Assembly (NCBI GenBank): GCA_964649815.1
Contig: CAZYQC010000023.1
Location: forward strand, 1-45,670
DNA length: 45,670 nt
Direction: 5' to 3'
Origin: G013214665 sp964649815
GTDB lineage: Bacteria > Pseudomonadota > Alphaproteobacteria > Rhodobacterales > Rhodobacteraceae
Shown here: one piece after another, positions 34,616 through 42,480 of the stretch
Position numbering within the stretch: position 1 is the first letter of the stretch
Layout: every line of letters begins with the position of its first letter
Translations under genes and position numbers: made by a program
Notes under the pieces: model-generated
Database searches by the model: none
What the model was told of the DNA's origin: nothing
Seen by the model: the letters and a program-made list of their open reading frames with translations, nothing else

Positions 34616-34629
34616 ATTCAAGCAATATG
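34613..34629. promoter_or_regulatory. Candidate operator dyad between paaI and DUF2794
   Basis: CATATT (34613-34618), CAAGC, AATATG (34624-34629): a perfect 6-bp inverted repeat that overlaps the predicted -10/+1 of the DUF2794 promoter. It could bind a dimeric regulator such as a PaaR-like protein; no regulator gene is near. Confidence 0.4.
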
Positions 34630-34669
34630 GCCTCTTGATCCCGACGAAAAAGACCGCAACTCTGATGTC

Positions 34670-35017
34670 ATGACGTTCCACACTCCGCCCCCGTCCAACC
34701 TTCGGGAAATTCCGAACCCCGTCGTTTCCTTTCACCGCACCGAGCTAAGCGTGATCCTCTCGTTGTATGGTCGAATGGTCGCGGCCGGCGAGTGGCGCGA
34801 TTACGGCATCTCAAGCCTCAAGGATGTGGCCGTCTTTTCGGTCTTTCGGCGCACCGCCGAAAATCCGCTTTACCGGATTGAAAAGCACCCCAAATTGCGG
34901 GGCCGCCAGGGTATGTATGCTGTCATCGGAATGGACGGGCAAATCCTGCGGCGCGGGCATGATCTGAAAACCGTTTTGCGGGTGTTAGAGCGAAAATTGA
35001 TCCGCGCCGTTGACTAG
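34670..35017 (+). CDS. DUF2794 protein
   Basis: A 115-residue alphaproteobacterial protein: VSFHRTELSVILSLYGRMVAAGEWRDYGI, followed by FSVFRRTAENPLYRIEKHPKLRGRQGMYAVIGMDGQILRRGHDL. This is the DUF2794 family of small cytoplasmic proteins; function is unknown. It has no membrane segment or Cys pair. The ATG at 34670 has only a weak ribosome site. Its stop overlaps the convergent NlpC/P60 gene. Confidence 0.88.
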   Translation: MTFHTPPPSNLREIPNPVVSFHRTELSVILSLYGRMVAAGEWRDYGISSLKDVAVFSVFRRTAENPLYRIEKHPKLRGRQGMYAVIGMDGQILRRGHDLKTVLRVLERKLIRAVD

Positions 35018-35820
35018 GCCCCGCGCGCGGTCCGGCTTTCCAACCGAATATGTGCCGTGACAGGGCCGTCGCCTTGCGTCTCGATCCGCGCGATCGCCTC
35101 TGCGACCGGTTCATATGCAACCGCCATATGATAGGCATTTGCGTGAATGAGCGTCTCTGCATCCCGCAACAAAGCAACATGGCCTTTCCAGAACAACAGA
35201 TCGCCCGCGCGATACTCTGATCCCGCAGGCAGATGTGCGCCCAACTGGGCCTCTTGCTGATCACTGTCGCCCGGGCAGGCGTACCCACAGGCCAGCAGGG
35301 CCGTTTGCACCAAGGCCGAACAGTCTAGGCCGTGGCTTGTGTTGCCGCCCCAAAGATAAGGTGCCCCCAAAAACAACTCTGCCACGCTGACCGGCGTGCT
35401 GTCTAAGGTGCCCGCCGGGGCCAGATGTGCTTTTGGGATGAACCCGTGTTTCGTTTCCACAAACAGCGGCGTTTCGCTTAATGCTGCGACCTGCGCCCCA
35501 AAGCTTAAGCTCATGACATCTGGCGACTTGATGTTCGCCGCCTCGTAAACATGCGTGGCCCGCGCGGACACGCGATGCGTCGCCGCCTCGGGCGGGCCAA
35601 ACACGCGCGCTGGCACAAACCCGATATAGCCGTCTTTGTCCGCAATCACATAGGCCCAGCCGTCTTCTACGGAAAACACGCGAACCCCGTCGCCCATCAA
35701 GACCTGTCGATCTCTGGGTCCGTTCGGGCGCGCCAACAGATCGGCAAACGGCGCCACGATTTGCGCAGGGGTTTGCCCATCTACCAGCGACGGATCAGGC
35801 TCTGACCGACGGTCCCGCAT
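35014..35820 (-). CDS. NlpC/P60 peptidase with SH3-like domains
   Basis: A 268-residue predicted murein endopeptidase. The N-terminal 150 residues form SH3-like repeats (VRVFSVEDGWAYVIADKDGYIGFVP; THVYEAANIKSPDVM...), followed by the NlpC/P60 domain with APYLWGGNTSHGLDCSALVQTALLACG carrying the catalytic Cys, GDLLFWKGHVALLRD with the His, and IHANAYH. No signal peptide is evident, so it may act on recycled muropeptides in the cytoplasm. The ATG overlaps the stop of the aminopeptidase gene (TGATG), a strong sign of coupling: together they could degrade murein peptides. Confidence 0.92.
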   Translation of the reverse strand: MRDRRSEPDPSLVDGQTPAQIVAPFADLLARPNGPRDRQVLMGDGVRVFSVEDGWAYVIADKDGYIGFVPARVFGPPEAATHRVSARATHVYEAANIKSPDVMSLSFGAQVAALSETPLFVETKHGFIPKAHLAPAGTLDSTPVSVAELFLGAPYLWGGNTSHGLDCSALVQTALLACGYACPGDSDQQEAQLGAHLPAGSEYRAGDLLFWKGHVALLRDAETLIHANAYHMAVAYEPVAEAIARIETQGDGPVTAHIRLESRTARGA

Positions 35821-37199
35821 CACATGCCAAGCATCTTTGGCAACGCCTCCAACACAGCGCGCGTGCCTTGCCCAACGCCGCCTTTTGGCCGCCCCGGCGC
35901 ATCGGATGGCTGCCAGCCATAGATGTCGAAATGCATGTAAGGCGCCGCGCTCACAAACCGCCGGAGGAACAACGCCGCGGTAATCGAGCCTGCGAAACCG
36001 CCTTTGGGGGCATTGTCCAGATCCGCAATACCCGGTTCGATCATGGCCTCGTACGGGTCGTGAAACGGCATGCGCCACACAGGATCGGCGACCCCACGCG
36101 CCGCTGTTTCCAAAGCGGCCGCATGCGCGTCTATATCCGTGTAGAACGGCGCAAGATCCGGGCCCACCGCCACCCGCGCGGCCCCCGTCAATGTCGCCAT
36201 CGAGATGATCAGGTCAGGTGCCTCTTCGTCAGCGAGCGCCAGCGCATCTGCCAAAACCAAGCGGCCTTCGGCGTCGGTGTTGTTGATCTCGACCGTCAGC
36301 CCTTTGCGCGAGGTCAGAATATCCTGCGGGCGGAAGGCGTCAGCGGATACCGAGTTTTCGACCGCCGGGATCAGAACCCGCAACCGAACCTTAAGGCCTG
36401 TTGCCATGATCATATGGGCCAGTCCCAAAACCGCTGCGGCCCCGCCCATATCTTTTTTCATCAGCCCCATCGATGCGCCGGGCTTGAGGTTCAGACCGCC
36501 GGTGTCAAAACACACGCCCTTGCCCACCAATGTCAGCGCCGGACCGTCATCGCCCCATCGCAGATCGATCAGTCGGGGCGCTCTGCTGGCCGCGCGGCCA
36601 ACCGCGTGGATCATGGGAAAGTTCTGCTCAAGCAAGTCGTCTCCCACAATGGTTGCGCATGTCGCGCCAAAGGCATCCGCCAGCGTGGTAGCGGCATGTT
36701 CCAGGTCCGGCGGCCCCATATCGGACGCAGGCGTGTTAATCAGATCACGGCTCAGCGCCTCGCCCGCGGCCACCGCCTCTAGTCGCGCCGCATCGACACC
36801 GGCTGGCGCAACCAGCTTGGCCCGCATCGCAGACTGGCCGCGATACCGGTCAAAGCGATACTGCGCCAGCAACATGCCCAACGCCTGCGTCGCCGTTGCA
36901 TCATCGCTCAACGATGTGACCAGGTCGTATGTCCCTTCGGGCAGCTTTGCCGCGCCGGACGCCAAGGCAAAACGTCCACGCGCGCGCGTGGCGGCCGAGC
37001 CGAACCCAACAACCGCCCCGCGCAATCCCTCTGGCCCTGGCAGAGCCAGCCCTTGCCCAAGGGCGCCTTTGAAACCTGACGCCTCGACCCAGGCGACAAC
37101 CTCCTCTGGCTGATCCGCTTTCCAAGCGTCCACCTCGTCTTCGGCCAACAGGGTCAAAGGAAGGGTATCCGCGGTCTTTTCGGCAAAGGTGAGTGTCAT
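35820..37199 (-). CDS. M17 leucyl aminopeptidase
   Basis: A 459-residue dizinc aminopeptidase of family M17. The C-terminal catalytic half has TLVGKGVCFDTGGLNLKPG with the metal/substrate Lys and Asp, MKKDMGGAAAVLG, and the signature NTDAEGRLVLADAL with the Asp and Glu ligands. It ends in KMLGM. The N-terminal domain is poorly conserved as usual. It is followed immediately by the NlpC/P60 gene with a 1-nt start/stop overlap, which suggests both trim the same class of peptides. Start ATG at 37199. Confidence 0.93.
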   Translation of the reverse strand: MTLTFAEKTADTLPLTLLAEDEVDAWKADQPEEVVAWVEASGFKGALGQGLALPGPEGLRGAVVGFGSAATRARGRFALASGAAKLPEGTYDLVTSLSDDATATQALGMLLAQYRFDRYRGQSAMRAKLVAPAGVDAARLEAVAAGEALSRDLINTPASDMGPPDLEHAATTLADAFGATCATIVGDDLLEQNFPMIHAVGRAASRAPRLIDLRWGDDGPALTLVGKGVCFDTGGLNLKPGASMGLMKKDMGGAAAVLGLAHMIMATGLKVRLRVLIPAVENSVSADAFRPQDILTSRKGLTVEINNTDAEGRLVLADALALADEEAPDLIISMATLTGAARVAVGPDLAPFYTDIDAHAAALETAARGVADPVWRMPFHDPYEAMIEPGIADLDNAPKGGFAGSITAALFLRRFVSAAPYMHFDIYGWQPSDAPGRPKGGVGQGTRAVLEALPKMLGM

Positions 37200-37273
37200 A
37201 AGGGCGTCCTTGCAGCGTTCTATCCCCTGACCCTAGCGCGCGTCTGTGGAACCGCAAGCGTTTGGCCCGGCGA

Positions 37274-37654
37274 TCACGGGTTCACATCCTGCAAGTCCCA
37301 AATCGCCATCAAGGACCCCTCTCCTATCCGGCTCATCCGGGCGACACAGGCCGCCAACCCGGCCTGATCACCTTGTGCCAACGTCACGCGGACGTGCTGA
37401 CCAACGCTGGACAGTGAGGTCATGCCGACCCGGTTGGCTGTTTCAATCAACCGCTCTGCGGTTTGATCCAGACCAGACATGTTTCCCGTCTGCAAAAACC
37501 GCTCCGCCTGCGTCAGCGCAAAGGCCAGATCCTCCAACGCGCGGCACACGATATGTTCCGCCGCTGAGAACCCCGATTCTTCGTACAATGTCTCCAGTCT
37601 TTCTGGATTGACCGAAATGGCCTCCACCACCTGCAGCCGTTTGATCGATTCCAC
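37274..37654 (-). CDS. Conserved small protein of unknown function
   Basis: A 126-residue, Ala/Leu/Glu-rich and probably all-helical protein: MESIKRLQVVEAISVNPERLETLYEE at the start, EHIVCRALEDLAFALTQAERFLQTGN, and LIETANRVGMTSLSSVGQHVRV. The helix pattern slightly resembles a histidine-phosphotransfer-like four-helix bundle, but the phospho-His motif is not clear, so I give no function. GTG start at 37654 with GGATAGG upstream. It precedes the aminopeptidase gene by 74 nt on the same strand and is divergent from sbtA. Confidence 0.65.
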   Translation of the reverse strand: MESIKRLQVVEAISVNPERLETLYEESGFSAAEHIVCRALEDLAFALTQAERFLQTGNMSGLDQTAERLIETANRVGMTSLSSVGQHVRVTLAQGDQAGLAACVARMSRIGEGSLMAIWDLQDVNP

Positions 37655-37887
37655 GTCGCCTATCCCTGATAATGAACATCCAAGCCCCCAACACTGCGCC
37701 CCTTATGGCGATCGGCCCTTCTCAAAAGGTTAGAGGCACAGGGCTTTTTGAGCGCGTTTCTATTCGAATTGCAGTCAAATGCCCCCGGACCAGTCCGCGA
37801 CGGCGATTTGCAAAAAATGCGCTTGGTGTCTTGGCCTTGCAGCGCAGGCGACCTAAATGAACGCACTTTGAAATTGCAGGTGCCGCT

Positions 37888-38871
37888 ATGGAGCAGATAA
37901 TCGCATTGGCCGCGACAAACCTCTTGTCGCCCATCATCTTGTCCTTTGCCCTTGGGGTGGCCGCTGCACTTGCCCGATCCGATCTCAGCATCCCCGAGGC
38001 CGTCGCCAAAGGGATGTCGATCTATCTCCTCTTCGCCATCGGCTTCAAAGGCGGTGTCAGCGTGGCGGATCACGGAATTGACGCCAAACTGGGCCTCTCC
38101 TTGCTGGCCGGGATTATCCTCTCTGCCGGTTTGCCGATCATCGCCTTCGCGCTCTTGCGCGTCATGAGCCGTCTTTCGACCGTCGATTCCGCGGCCGTTG
38201 CAGCGCATTACGGCTCGATCTCAATCGTGACCTTCGTTGCCGGAACATCCGTTCTAGACTCCAGCGGATTTGCCGCCGAGGGTTATATGGTCGCCGTCGC
38301 CGCCGCGATGGAAGCGCCTGCCATCCTTTCCGCCCTGTGGCTCATCTCGCGCCACGGCACCGATGCGCGCCGCATGGACGGTGAGCTGATGCGCGAGATC
38401 ATGTTGAATGGCTCAATCGTCTTGCTTGTTGGCTCGTTCGTGATCGGATGGATCACCGGCGCCGAAGGCCTTGCGCGGATCGAAGCGTTCATCGTCTCGC
38501 CGTTCCAAGGCGTCTTGTGCCTCTTCTTGCTCGACATGGGGCTCGTGGCCGGACGCGGGTTGCGGGGCGGGTCCGGCGTTTTGCGGCCAGGCGTCCTTAG
38601 CTTTGGTATGCTCATGCCCTTGATCGGGGCGACTGCCGGTTTGGCTGCCGGTTCGCTCTTGGGTCTCAGCGTCGGCGGTGTCGCACTCTTTATGGTCCTG
38701 TCGGCCTCGGCCAGTTACATCGCGGTTCCCGCTGCCATGCGCGTCGCCTTGCCCGAAGCAAATCCTTCCGTTTACCTGACACTCTCACTGGGCGTGACGT
38801 TCCCGTTCAACCTCACAATCGGCATTCCACTCTACGTCGCCGTGGCCAGCGCTCTGACAGGAGGAAACTAA
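37888..38871 (+). CDS. sbtA: SbtA-family sodium-dependent bicarbonate transporter
   Basis: A 327-residue inner-membrane protein with about ten hydrophobic segments in two similar halves. LFAIGFKGGVSVADHGI, the SSISIVTF-like HYGSISIVTFVAGTSVLDSSG and SASASYIAVPAAMRVALPEANPS are characteristic of the SbtA (DUF897) family, whose cyanobacterial members import bicarbonate with Na+. The Ser/Gly-rich SISIVTF and ASASYIAVPAA motifs fit the two bicarbonate-site helices. No carboxysome or Rubisco genes are in the window, so the substrate here may serve anaplerotic carboxylation. It lies 1 nt before the PII-like sbtB gene. The 233 nt upstream (37655-37887) show no clear promoter. Confidence 0.85.
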   Translation: MEQIIALAATNLLSPIILSFALGVAAALARSDLSIPEAVAKGMSIYLLFAIGFKGGVSVADHGIDAKLGLSLLAGIILSAGLPIIAFALLRVMSRLSTVDSAAVAAHYGSISIVTFVAGTSVLDSSGFAAEGYMVAVAAAMEAPAILSALWLISRHGTDARRMDGELMREIMLNGSIVLLVGSFVIGWITGAEGLARIEAFIVSPFQGVLCLFLLDMGLVAGRGLRGGSGVLRPGVLSFGMLMPLIGATAGLAAGSLLGLSVGGVALFMVLSASASYIAVPAAMRVALPEANPSVYLTLSLGVTFPFNLTIGIPLYVAVASALTGGN

Positions 38872-38872
38872 G

Positions 38873-39184
38873 ATGCAAACTCATCAGGCAAAACGCGTCG
38901 CGATCATCATCGAAGCCGTCATGGAACGGCGCCTGACCGAAACCATGAAAGACTGCGGCGTAACGGGCTGGACCGTCCTGCCCGTTCTGGGTGGGTCTGG
39001 CCGTTCTGGCGAATGGTCCCGCGAAGGCCAAGTCAGCCGCGCCGGCGGCATGGTCCAGGTCCTCTGCGTCATCAAACCAGAACGCCTCGACCCCTTGTTA
39101 GAGGCTGTTTTCCAAGTCGTAGACCGCCACATCGGCGTCGTCACGGTCAGCGACGTAGAGGTCCTCCGAGCGGAGCGGTATTGA
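38873..39184 (+). CDS. sbtB: SbtB-like PII signalling protein
   Basis: A 103-residue PII-fold protein that in cyanobacteria binds adenine nucleotides, including cAMP and AMP, and controls SbtA. The alternating strand/helix pattern (KRVAIIIEAVMERRLTETMKDCGVTGWTVLPVLGGSGRSGEWS, then MVQVLCVIKPERLDPLLEAVFQVVDRHIGVVTVSDVEVLRAERY in segments) fits PII; the T-loop is Gly/Ser-rich (GGSGRSGEWSREGQVSRAGG) without the uridylated Tyr of GlnB. It ends right after the last strand, without the C-terminal Cys-pair loop of cyanobacterial SbtB. AGGAGGAAA precedes the ATG, and spacing to sbtA is 1 nt, so they form one operon. Confidence 0.85.
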   Translation: MQTHQAKRVAIIIEAVMERRLTETMKDCGVTGWTVLPVLGGSGRSGEWSREGQVSRAGGMVQVLCVIKPERLDPLLEAVFQVVDRHIGVVTVSDVEVLRAERY

Positions 39185-39251
39185 CCGACCAGCAACAAGG
39201 CTTAGACAACGCTCGCCGTTCGAAAAAGGTCAAAAAAGAGCCTAACAAACG

Positions 39252-39279
39252 AAAAACGGCACGCCTTGGGGCGTGCCGT
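39252..39279 (-). terminator. Intrinsic terminator of asd
   Basis: A 10-bp perfect stem ACGGCACGCC (39279-39270 on the minus strand) with its complement (39265-39256), four-base loop, then a T-run (39256-39252). It ends the asd transcript and may also stop sbtAB from the other side, though no T-run follows on the plus strand. Confidence 0.88.
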
Positions 39280-39311
39280 CAGTCCATTCAGCATTGGGGT
39301 GCAAGCCAAGC

Positions 39312-40334
39312 TTACCCCTTTTTCAGAACCCGTTGGCCAAGCACTTCGGCGATTTGGATCGCGTTGAGTGCCGCGCCTTTGCGCAGGTTGTCCGAGACGC
39401 ACCACAGGTTCAGGCCGTTTTCGATTGTCGAATCCTGGCGGATGCGGCTGATGAACGTTGCGAAATCGCCAACGCATTCTTTTGGCGTGACGTACCCCCC
39501 CGCTTCGCGCTTATCGATCACCATGATACCAGGCGCGGTGCGCAGGATGTCGCGGGCTTCGTCTTCGTCGAGGAAATCCTCAAACTCGATATTGACCGCT
39601 TCGGAATGGCCCACAAAAACCGGAACGCGCACGCAGGTGGCTGTGACCTTGATCGACGGATCAACAATCTTTTTTGTCTCCGCGACCATCTTCCATTCCT
39701 CTTTGGTCGAGCCGTCTTCCATGAAGACGTCGATCTGAGGAATAACGTTAAACGCGATTTCCTTTTGGAACTTGGCCGGAGGCACGTCCTGGGTTGGGTT
39801 ATAGACAGCCTTGGTCTGATCCCAAAGCTCGTCCATGCCATCTTTGCCGGCGCCAGACACGGATTGATAGGTCGAGACAACCACGCGCTTGATCCGGGCG
39901 CGATCGTGCAATGGCTTAAGCGCCACGACCATCTGCGCAGTAGAGCAATTCGGATTGGCGATGATGTTCTTATTTTTCACCATCTCGATCGCGTCCGCAT
40001 TCACCTCTGGCACGATCAGCGGGATCTCGGGGTCATAGCGATAGAGCGATGAGTTATCGATGACCACACAACCCGCCTGCGCGGCGCGCGGGGCGTAGAT
40101 TTTGGTCGCATCCGATCCAATCGCAAAAAGGGCAATGTCCCAGCCGGAAAAGTCGAACGTATCGATGTCTTTCGTCGTCAACGTCTTATCGCCAAAGCTC
40201 ACTTCCGTACCCAGCGAACGACGGCTTGCCAGCGGGGCAAGTTCATCCACGGGGAACTGGCGCTCGGCCAGGATGTTTAGCATTTCACGGCCCACATTGC
40301 CTGTGGCACCGGCGACGACGACTCGGTAGCCCAT
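39312..40334 (-). CDS. asd: Aspartate-semialdehyde dehydrogenase
   Basis: Reduces aspartyl-phosphate to aspartate semialdehyde, feeding lysine/diaminopimelate, threonine and methionine synthesis. The 340-residue protein has the NADP motif VVVAGATGNVGREML, the catalytic Cys in NPNCSTAQMVVAL, STYQSVSGAGKDGMDEL and VRVPVFVGHSEAVNIEFE. GGAGAAGG is 6-7 nt before the ATG at 40334. Monocistronic, with its own terminator. Canonical length and residues. Confidence 0.96.
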   Translation of the reverse strand: MGYRVVVAGATGNVGREMLNILAERQFPVDELAPLASRRSLGTEVSFGDKTLTTKDIDTFDFSGWDIALFAIGSDATKIYAPRAAQAGCVVIDNSSLYRYDPEIPLIVPEVNADAIEMVKNKNIIANPNCSTAQMVVALKPLHDRARIKRVVVSTYQSVSGAGKDGMDELWDQTKAVYNPTQDVPPAKFQKEIAFNVIPQIDVFMEDGSTKEEWKMVAETKKIVDPSIKVTATCVRVPVFVGHSEAVNIEFEDFLDEDEARDILRTAPGIMVIDKREAGGYVTPKECVGDFATFISRIRQDSTIENGLNLWCVSDNLRKGAALNAIQIAEVLGQRVLKKG

Positions 40335-40481
40335 CGGATCCTTCTCCAGTTGAAAGCGCAAAAGTGCGCGGGTCGCGCCTTACACCCTTCCTTTCCGGCT
40401 TGAAAGCCCCCCGCTGGGCATAGGCGCCCGCCTGACGTAAATTGACATCCAATGGCGCGAAACCCTCAAGAGGTCTTTCGG

Positions 40482-41612
40482 ATGTTTTACGACGATTTGC
40501 CCCAACACCGCAGATTTGAAGATCTGGCAAACCAGGATCTTTTCACGCCCCTGCCTGATGATTGGGTCATCGGAACATCCGACATTATTGGATCGACACA
40601 GCATGTGCAGGCCGGACGCTACAAAACGGTCAACATGGTTGGGGCCGCTGTGATCTCGGCGCAGATCAATGCGCACAAGCCCCAGTCCTTTCCTTTTGTC
40701 TTCGGCGGTGACGGGGCCGCTTTCGCGGTGCCGGAGGCCCATGCAAGCGCGGCCGCTGCGGCCTTGCAGGCAACCCAATCCTGGGCGGACCGAGAATTTG
40801 ACGTCCGGCTGCGAACAGCACTTACCCCGATGGCAGACATCCGCGCCGCCGGACATGACGTGACCGTAGCGCGGTATCGCGTCAGCGATGGTGTCGATTA
40901 CGCAATGTTTTCGGGCGGTGGTGTCACCTGGGCAGAAGACGAGATGAAAGCCGGACGTATTGGCCTGCCACCGGCCGCGCCAGATGCTCAGCCGGATTTG
41001 ACTGGCCTCTCTTGTCGCTGGTCGCATATGCCCGCGCAAAGAGGGCAGATCGTTTCAATTGTGGTTGTCCCCGCGGGGACAGGCGGGCCAGCCTATGCAA
41101 GCGCGGTGCAAGAGGTTCTGCATCTGGCCCAGTCGCTTGAACGGGGCGGCCACCCCGCACCGCAAATCGGCCCGGGCGTCAAATGGCCTCCGGCGGGCGC
41201 CGCACTCGAAGCGCATGCGCAACGCAAGGACGGCTCTTTGAACGCCGCGCGGCGGGTGGCACTTTTTGAATCCTTTGTGGCCTGGGCGCTGATCAAAACG
41301 GGTTTGAAAATCGCAGGCTTTGATGCGCGACGTTACCGGCGCGTCGTGGGCGACAACGCAGATTTTCGCAAATTTGACGACGGCCTCAAGATGACGCTGG
41401 ACTGCGATTCTGACACAGCCAAGCAACTGCGCGATCGCCTTGACCAAGCGCAAAAGGCCGGTTCGCTGCGCTATGGCTGGCACGCGCAGGACGAGGCGAT
41501 GATGACCTGCATTGTCCCGGCCATCGACCGGGACGACCATGTGCATTTCGTTGACGGTGCTGGGGGTGGTTACACGCAGGCCGCCAGCAACATGAAAGCC
41601 GGTCTTAGCTGA
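40482..41612 (+). CDS. DUF3095 protein with nucleotidyl-cyclase-like Asp motifs
   Basis: A protein of the DUF3095 family, 376 residues from ATG 40482 (AAGAGG 8 nt upstream, family-like start MFYDDLPQHRRF) or 386 from ATG 40452. Two motifs resemble the metal-binding Asp pair of class III nucleotidyl cyclases: VIGTSDIIGSTQ (Asp34) and FVFGGDGAAFAVP (Asp77), 43 residues apart. The transition-state Asn/Arg of active cyclases is not obvious. The C-terminal 150 residues (FESFVAWALIKTGLKIAGFDARRYR...) form a second domain without clear relatives. Function is not established; the cyclase resemblance is my inference. A copy of the TGTCCCCGCGGGGACA palindrome lies in the coding region at about 41066-41081. 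Its stop overlaps the convergent aldolase. Confidence 0.8.
   Translation: MFYDDLPQHRRFEDLANQDLFTPLPDDWVIGTSDIIGSTQHVQAGRYKTVNMVGAAVISAQINAHKPQSFPFVFGGDGAAFAVPEAHASAAAAALQATQSWADREFDVRLRTALTPMADIRAAGHDVTVARYRVSDGVDYAMFSGGGVTWAEDEMKAGRIGLPPAAPDAQPDLTGLSCRWSHMPAQRGQIVSIVVVPAGTGGPAYASAVQEVLHLAQSLERGGHPAPQIGPGVKWPPAGAALEAHAQRKDGSLNAARRVALFESFVAWALIKTGLKIAGFDARRYRRVVGDNADFRKFDDGLKMTLDCDSDTAKQLRDRLDQAQKAGSLRYGWHAQDEAMMTCIVPAIDRDDHVHFVDGAGGGYTQAASNMKAGLS
41066..41081. repeat. Copy of the 16-nt palindrome inside DUF3095
   Basis: TGTCCCCGCGGGGACA, a perfect palindrome, in the DUF3095 coding region (VVVPAGTG). Identical to the two copies at 42986-43001 and 43014-43029. Confidence 0.8.
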
Positions 41613-42381
41613 TCGCCGCTTTCCATTTGGCGCTTGTGGCCAAGGCAGTTTGACGCAGCATCAGGATATCCAACCCCACGGCCACGAATTGCGCGCCGTT
41701 GTCCAAACAGGTTTGCGTCATGTCATCGCGCGTCGACAAAATGCCTGCGGCTTTGTCCGAGGCCGCGATGCGACCCAAAAGGTCTTTGATTAGGCTTTGC
41801 ACTTCTGGATTCATGATGTCGGACAAATGCCCGAAATCTGCGGCCAGATCCGCTGGGCCAACAAAAACGCCATCAATCCCATCCAGCGCCAGAATATCAT
41901 CCAAGGCTTCGACGCCTGCGCGATTCTCGACCTGTACCAAAAGGCAGATTTGGTCGTCGGCAGTTGGGCCATAGTCGGCGATTTCGCCAAACCGCGCAGA
42001 GCGCGTTGTCGAATAGCCGACACCCCGGTCCCCGCGGGGCGGATACCGGACCGCCCGCACCAATTGCTCCGCCTGTTCCTTGCTCTCGACCATCGGCACG
42101 AGAACCGTTTGCGCGCCTGCATCAAGCACTTGCTTGATAATCCAGGTCTCGCCTGTTGGCACGCGCACGGCTGCGTGGCTGGGGCTGGACTGCAGGGCCG
42201 TGAGACATTGGCGCATTTTGGTGATGTCGTAGGGCGTATGCTCTCCATCGATCATCAACCAGTCGAACCCGGCTGTTCCCATGATCTCGGCCGGCAGCAT
42301 ATCGCCCAAAGACATCCAGGCACCAATCACGGTCTCTCCCGCCTTTAGTGCGGCTTTGAAAGGGTTATGGGGGGCGGGCAT
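41605..42381 (-). CDS. HpcH/HpaI-family aldolase
   Basis: A 258-residue class II (metal-dependent) aldolase that splits 4-hydroxy-2-oxo acids to pyruvate and an aldehyde. Marks are WLMIDGEHTPYD with the catalytic His region, VLVPMVESKEQAEQLVRAVRYPPRGDRG, VQVENRAGVEALDDILALDGIDGVFVGPADLAADFG with the metal-binding Glu and Asp, and DILMLRQ at the end. AAGGAA lies upstream of ATG 42381. Substrate unknown; the genome context offers no aromatic-catabolism genes beside it. A shortened palindrome core CCCCGCGGGG occurs at 42030-42039. Confidence 0.92.
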   Translation of the reverse strand: MPAPHNPFKAALKAGETVIGAWMSLGDMLPAEIMGTAGFDWLMIDGEHTPYDITKMRQCLTALQSSPSHAAVRVPTGETWIIKQVLDAGAQTVLVPMVESKEQAEQLVRAVRYPPRGDRGVGYSTTRSARFGEIADYGPTADDQICLLVQVENRAGVEALDDILALDGIDGVFVGPADLAADFGHLSDIMNPEVQSLIKDLLGRIAASDKAAGILSTRDDMTQTCLDNGAQFVAVGLDILMLRQTALATSAKWKAAIS

Positions 42382-42480
42382 GGGCGGTTCCTTCCTGATT
42401 TTTGGCCATAGGGCCAAAGTTTGCGGAAGGAGGCAAGCGCCCCGACACGGGCGAAAGCCAGGCGGAGCGCCAGATAGGTG

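Noticed and set aside
37888..38871. Reading of the sbtA product as a generic sodium-dependent transporter or AEC protein
   Set aside because: The SISIVTF and ASASYIAVPAA motifs and the adjacent PII gene fit SbtA better.
42030..42039. Fourth copy of the palindrome in the aldolase gene
   Set aside because: Only the 10-nt core CCCCGCGGGG is shared and the flanks differ, so it is not counted as a full copy.
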